DNA of 64,000 nt from Pseudomonas sp. 14P_8.1_Bac3. GTDB taxonomy: Bacteria > Pseudomonadota > Gammaproteobacteria > Pseudomonadales > Pseudomonadaceae. Each line of letters begins with the position of its first letter. The stretch's first letter is position 1. A program made the translations under genes and the position numbers. The notes beneath the pieces were generated by a model. That model worked only from the letters and a program-made list of their open reading frames with translations, was not told where the DNA came from and searched no databases. The DNA lies in NCBI RefSeq assembly GCF_025466085.1, contig NZ_JANLOD010000068.1:1-64000 (forward strand), written 5' to 3'. Below, piece after piece: positions 59,484 through 64,000 of the stretch.

Positions 59484-60269
59484 TCAGAGATCGGCCGGCA
59501 GTGGCTCTTTCAGCCAGGTCCGGGAGTTCTTTTCCAGCGCGCCATCGGTCTTGGCGGTGGCGAGGATCTGATTGACCTTGTCCAGCAGGGCCGGCTCGTT
59601 CTTGTTCACGCCGACGTAGACCGGCGAATCCTTGAGCTTCACTTTCAGCGCAGGCACGCGTTTCGGATTTTTCTCGCTGATCGCCACCATCACTACGTTG
59701 CCGCTGGCGATCAGGTCGACCTGGCCGGCAAGGTACGCGGCGATGGTCGAGTTGTTGTCTTCGAAGCGCTTGATGGTCACGCCTTCGGGGGCGACTTTGG
59801 TCAATTCGATGTCTTCAATGGCGCCGCGGGTGACGCTGATGGTTTTGCCCTTGAGGTCGTCCAGGCCTTTGATATCGGCATCGGGTGGACCGAACACCGC
59901 GAGGTAGAACGGCGCGTAGGCGCTGGAGAAGTCGATGACTTTCTCGCGCTCGGGGTTTTTGCCGAGGCTGGAGATCACCAGATCGACCTTGCCGGTGGTC
60001 AGGAACGGGATGCGGTTGGTGCTGTTGACCGGCGTCAGTTCAAGCTTGACCTTGAGCTGGTCGGCCAGCAGCTTTGCGGTGTCGATGTCCAGGCCGCGCG
60101 GCTTCATGTCCGGGCCCACCGAGCCGAACGGCGGGAAGTCCTGGGGCACGGCGACTTTGAGGATACCGCGTGTGACCACATCCTCCAGGCCGTCGGCGTG
60201 GGCGGGTGCCTGGCTCAGCAGCAGGCTGGCGAACAGGGAGGCGAGGAGGGCGCGGTAACGCAGGGTCAT
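59484..60269 (-). CDS. Periplasmic amino acid-binding protein of the ABC operon
   Basis: 261 residues from the ATG at 60269. Signal peptide MTLRYRALLASLFASLLLSQ, then APAHA. The mature protein is an SBP_bac_3 fold: GILKVAVPQDFPPFGSVGPD, then GLDIDTAKLLADQLKVKLEL and KVDLVISSLGKNPEREKVID. It feeds the permeases encoded downstream. The ligand is not decided by sequence alone. Upstream lies a perfect 10-bp inverted repeat and the FCD regulator remnant. Confidence 0.92.
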   Translation of the reverse strand: MTLRYRALLASLFASLLLSQAPAHADGLEDVVTRGILKVAVPQDFPPFGSVGPDMKPRGLDIDTAKLLADQLKVKLELTPVNSTNRIPFLTTGKVDLVISSLGKNPEREKVIDFSSAYAPFYLAVFGPPDADIKGLDDLKGKTISVTRGAIEDIELTKVAPEGVTIKRFEDNNSTIAAYLAGQVDLIASGNVVMVAISEKNPKRVPALKVKLKDSPVYVGVNKNEPALLDKVNQILATAKTDGALEKNSRTWLKEPLPADL

Positions 60270-60346
60270 GGCAAATCTCCGGATCGGCGAGAAAGGAATT
60301 CTGCGGATCGACAGAGCACGGGCCATGCCAACATCGGCTTTAGCGG

Positions 60347-60394
60347 GTTCAGACCACGGTTTTGCGGACGTGGAACGGTCTTACTGGTCTGAAC
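60347..60394. promoter_or_regulatory. 10-bp inverted repeat upstream of the ABC operon
   Basis: GTTCAGACCA (60347-60356) and TGGTCTGAAC (60385-60394) are exact complements, 28 bp apart, and the inner CCAC/GTGG adds to the dyad. The TGGT/ACCA ends resemble operators of FadR-type GntR regulators, and a broken regulator of that family follows. Confidence 0.5.
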
Positions 60395-60425
60395 AGTTGG
60401 GCGGCGTTTCGCACCTCGATAGCGC

Positions 60426-60722
60426 ATCGACTTCGAGGCGGCTGCGCGCCTGGACTTCGAATTCCACCGCCGGATCCTGCTGGCCAGCGGCAATCAGGCG
60501 ATGTTGAGCATCCTGACGGCCAGAGCCGAGATCTTTCTGGAGAGCCAGAAGCTACCGTTCATCCGGGCGGAGCGGGCCATGGAAACCTGGCAGGAGCACC
60601 GCAAGATCCTCCGCGCGCTGGCCCGGCGCTCGTCTGGCGCAGCGCAGAAAGCCATGCATGAACATGTGCGCAACGCCGCCCTGCGCACCGGGATTGCCTT
60701 CGTCGCTCCCGCCACGTCCTGA
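60426..60722 (+). pseudogene. C-terminal remnant of a GntR/FCD transcriptional regulator
   Basis: An open frame of about 98 codons reads DFEAAARLDFEFHRRILLAS, then GNQAMLSILTARAEIFLESQ, and HRKILRALARRSSGAAQKAM, ending at TGA 60722. The H-R-R-I-L and EHRKILRAL elements are the end of an FCD effector domain (FadR type). A stop codon (TAG) lies directly upstream in the frame, so the DNA-binding winged helix and most of the FCD domain are gone. It probably once controlled the neighbouring ABC operon. Confidence 0.75.
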
Positions 60723-60842
60723 CTTGAGCTATACCCAAACTCATGCAGCACCATAGCGAGACTCAATCATCTGCACCTTCCTGAACGAAGGAAGGGCGGC
60801 TATGATGGGCCACGTTTTTTTGCTTACAACCTGGAGACTTCC

Positions 60843-61172
60843 ATGAGCAGCGATCTTATCAAACACGTTAGCGACGCTAGCTTCGAGGCCGACGTACTCA
60901 AGGCCGAAGGCGCTGTACTGGTCGACTACTGGGCTGAATGGTGCGGCCCTTGCAAAATGATCGCTCCGGTTCTGGACGAGATTGCCGAGACGTACAAAGG
61001 CAAGCTGACCATTGCCAAGCTGAACATCGACGAAAACCAGGAAACCCCGGCCAAGCATGGCGTGCGTGGTATCCCGACCCTGATGCTGTTCAAGAACGGC
61101 AACGTTGAAGCGACCAAGGTCGGCGCCCTGTCGAAGTCGCAACTGGCTGCTTTCCTCGACGCCAACATCTAA
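60843..61172 (+). CDS. trxA: Thioredoxin 1
   Basis: 109 residues. The redox site WCGPC has cysteines 34 and 37, with the cis-proline in GIPTLMLF. It reduces ribonucleotide reductase, PAPS reductase and other proteins in the cytoplasm. The ATG at 60843 is preceded by TGGAGA. It lies before rho as in most gammaproteobacteria, and ends at a strong terminator. Confidence 0.97.
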   Translation: MSSDLIKHVSDASFEADVLKAEGAVLVDYWAEWCGPCKMIAPVLDEIAETYKGKLTIAKLNIDENQETPAKHGVRGIPTLMLFKNGNVEATKVGALSKSQLAAFLDANI

Positions 61173-61193
61173 GTGTCGTCGTAAAGTGTCCGA

Positions 61194-61226
61194 AAAAAGG
61201 CCCCGCACATTGCGGGGCTTTTTCGT
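61194..61226 (+). terminator. Terminator after trxA
   Basis: AAAAAAGGCCCCGCA / TGCGGGGCTTTTTC stem with a short loop and T-run. Confidence 0.92.
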
Positions 61227-61420
61227 TATAGAGGGCTAGACGCTCCGAAACTCAGGTGGTACATTCGGCCCCGCACTGGTTTCTCCATTGCCCCCTGCTA
61301 GCCGTCGCCGACGCACTCCTTTTCGAATAAGTACGCGATCCTGTCGCCTTCTCCGCGGCGCGGCCTCATTAAGCCAAAAGCTTAATTTCCCCCCTCCATA
61401 AATGATTACGTCATTCCTAT
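61227..61420 (+). promoter_or_regulatory. rho leader region (candidate Pseudomon-Rho RNA)
   Basis: A 194-bp stretch between the trxA terminator and the rho ATG has no open frame of note and contains several short complementary blocks (for example CCGTCGCCGACG and TTAAGCCAAAAGCTTAA, the latter a 6-bp stem). A conserved RNA in this place, called Pseudomon-Rho, is known for Pseudomonas rho genes. I infer its presence by position; I did not fold it fully. Confidence 0.5.
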
Positions 61421-62680
<1,260 letters not shown>

Positions 62681-62702
62681 TACGAAGTTCGCTTCGACAA
62701 AA

Positions 62703-62734
62703 AGGGCGCCCCGAACAGGGCGCTCTTTTTTTGT
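62703..62734 (+). terminator. Terminator after rho
   Basis: GGGCGCCC / GGGCGCTC stem (one G-T pair), loop CGAACA, followed by TTTTTTT. The following 218 bp up to the acyltransferase gene contain a second weak hairpin but no gene. Confidence 0.88.
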
Positions 62735-62952
62735 GCCTGATATTTTGTATCCGGATAATTACTGTGTTGTAAACTGGCGCCCATTCATTGGGTGCCTCCG
62801 CCCGCTAACAGCGGATCTATCTGCCTTGTACTGGCAATAAATCACGTGTTCTGACAGGTCCTGTCCACGTTGACCTGCGTCGGATATCCGCCGTTGCGCT
62901 ATCGATGCGTCCGTTTTCAACTCATTTTGTATCTAAAACGACAAGGGACGTT

Positions 62953-64000
62953 ATGCACACTTTTGGCAGTCGCCGTGACATTGACGGATTACGGGCTCTC
63001 GCCGTTATCCCGGTGGTGCTGTTTCACTTTGGTTTCAGCACGTTCAGCGGTGGCTTTGTCGGGGTGGATGTTTTCTTTGTCATTTCCGGTTTCCTGATTA
63101 CCAGCATCCTGTTCCGCGAGATCAGCGCGCAGCGTTTCAGCTTCGTCGACTTCTGGGCTCGCCGTGCCAGACGCATCATTCCCGCCTTGAGCGTGGTGAT
63201 GGTGGCCACACTGGTGCTCGGCTGGTTATTGCTGACGGCCAAAGACTTCTCCGAACTGGGAAGGACGGTGCGTTATCAGTCGCTGTTCATTTCAAACATT
63301 CTGTTCATGCGCGAAGACGGTTACTTCCAGCCGGCGTCGGATTTGAAGCCGTTGCTGCATACCTGGTCCCTGGCGGTTGAAGAGCAGTACTACATCTTCT
63401 TTCCGTTGCTGATGGTGTTGCTGATGCGCCATGTTCGTCATTGGCGCTGGATGCTGTTTGCCGTGCTGTTGATCTCTTTCGGATTGAACATCGCTTACAT
63501 CGAACGTAAACCCGACTTCGCTTTCTTTTCGCTGCCGACGCGTGCGTGGGAATTGTTATGCGGTGCAATGCTTGCCGTCCTGCCCGCGCGTAAACACGCG
63601 GTTCGACCCTGGGTCTCCCAGTCTGTGGGTATGGCCGGGTTGGCGGCGGTGCTGGTCGCGGTGTTCACGTTTGACCGCGGGACGGTGTTTCCTGGCTGGG
63701 CGGCGTTGCTGCCGGTACTCGGTGCCACCGCGCTGATCTGGTCAGGTGGGCAAGGTTCGACATGGGCCGGCCAGCTGTTGAGTGCGCGGGTATTCGTCTG
63801 GGTCGGCTTGCTCTCCTACTCCTTTTATTTGTGGCATTGGCCGGTCTATGTCTACGCCAATGCCATCACGATCGACGGTATCCAGCCCTGGGAAGCGGCG
63901 GGCTGGATTCTGCTGGCGCTGGGTCTGGCGTGGCTGAGCTGGCGCTTCGTCGAGCTGCCGTTCCGGGAAAAGCGTCTGCTGGCCGGCCGCAAGCCCGTGC
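62953..64000 (+). CDS. Acyltransferase 3 family protein (OafA-like), cut by window end
   Basis: 349 codons are visible and the frame is open at the window end. The start at ATG 62953 follows AAGGGACG. The protein opens MHTFGSRRDIDGLRALAVIP, with the R-D-x-x-G-L-R-A motif of acyltransferase 3, then GFVGVDVFFVISGFLITSIL and LHTWSLAVEEQYY, and about ten membrane segments. It would modify O-antigen or another glycan with an acetyl group at the membrane. A C-terminal SGNH domain, common in this group, would lie beyond the window. No O-antigen neighbour gene is seen. Confidence 0.88.
   Translation, partial: MHTFGSRRDIDGLRALAVIPVVLFHFGFSTFSGGFVGVDVFFVISGFLITSILFREISAQRFSFVDFWARRARRIIPALSVVMVATLVLGWLLLTAKDFSELGRTVRYQSLFISNILFMREDGYFQPASDLKPLLHTWSLAVEEQYYIFFPLLMVLLMRHVRHWRWMLFAVLLISFGLNIAYIERKPDFAFFSLPTRAWELLCGAMLAVLPARKHAVRPWVSQSVGMAGLAAVLVAVFTFDRGTVFPGWAALLPVLGATALIWSGGQGSTWAGQLLSARVFVWVGLLSYSFYLWHWPVYVYANAITIDGIQPWEAAGWILLALGLAWLSWRFVELPFREKRLLAGRKPV

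Overview
The window is a 64-kb chromosomal segment of a fluorescent Pseudomonas, most likely of the P. fluorescens group. The evidence is GC-rich coding sequence, many Pseudomonas-type REP hairpins (cores resembling GTGGGAGCGGGCTTGCTCGC), and a gene order that follows the Pseudomonas core rep / glnK-amtB / xerC-dapF-lysA / cyaA / argH / algR-hemCDXY / algQ-algP / hemB-ppk-ppx / trxA-rho. Most of the window is conserved housekeeping DNA. The accessory material is small and mostly decaying.

Layout. 1-2.06 kb: the 3' end of a probable type VI lipase effector, then two tandem DUF2931 lipoproteins (likely immunity proteins) and a broken third copy. 2.2-13.1 kb: xpt, rep, a GGDEF/EAL protein, a MATE exporter, a LysR regulator, a chemoreceptor and comM. 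13.2-14.1 kb: a gene-poor patch with a collapsed higBA toxin-antitoxin locus, a structured element ahead of a 27-codon ORF, and repeats. 14.1-17.6 kb: ubiK, then glnK-amtB behind a clear sigma-54 promoter with two NtrC-like sites, yjbQ and sutA. 17.7-22.4 kb (minus): the lptM-lysA-dapF-DUF484-xerC-HAD cluster. 22.6-31 kb: cyaY, rnk (behind an attenuator-like terminator), cyaA, small proteins, an intact and a truncated glutathione transferase, and argH.

31-36 kb: algR next to hemC-hemD-hemX-hemY; the kinase gene fimS/algZ that precedes algR in P. aeruginosa is absent. 36-43.4 kb: dsbB-type gene, algQ, an FKBP isomerase, the repeat-rich algP, an ABC-F ATPase, a MscS channel and a LysE exporter. 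43.5-46.7 kb (minus): a four-gene operon of exported proteins (COG3014 lipoprotein, YcfL, LpoB, and a protein apparently related to the CsgG/LpoB group), the least understood intact system here. 47-52.1 kb: a cytochrome c-FTR1 iron permease fusion, YaiI, ElbB, a sterol-desaturase-family protein and DedA. 52.3-57.3 kb: hemB, ppk and ppx. 57.4-60.7 kb: a polar amino-acid ABC operon beside the remnant of a GntR/FCD regulator. 60.8-64 kb: trxA, rho with a long leader, and an acyltransferase cut by the window end.

Functional threads are tetrapyrrole synthesis (hemC, D, X, Y, B), nitrogen sensing (glnK-amtB), lysine/peptidoglycan precursor supply (lysA, dapF), polyphosphate turnover (ppk, ppx) and global regulation (cyaA, algR, algQ, sutA, rnk, rho). 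I found no tRNA, rRNA, CRISPR array, prophage or intact insertion sequence. No wholly new system is proven. The best candidates for follow-up are the four-gene envelope operon, the structured element at 13.7-13.9 kb and the lipase/immunity array.
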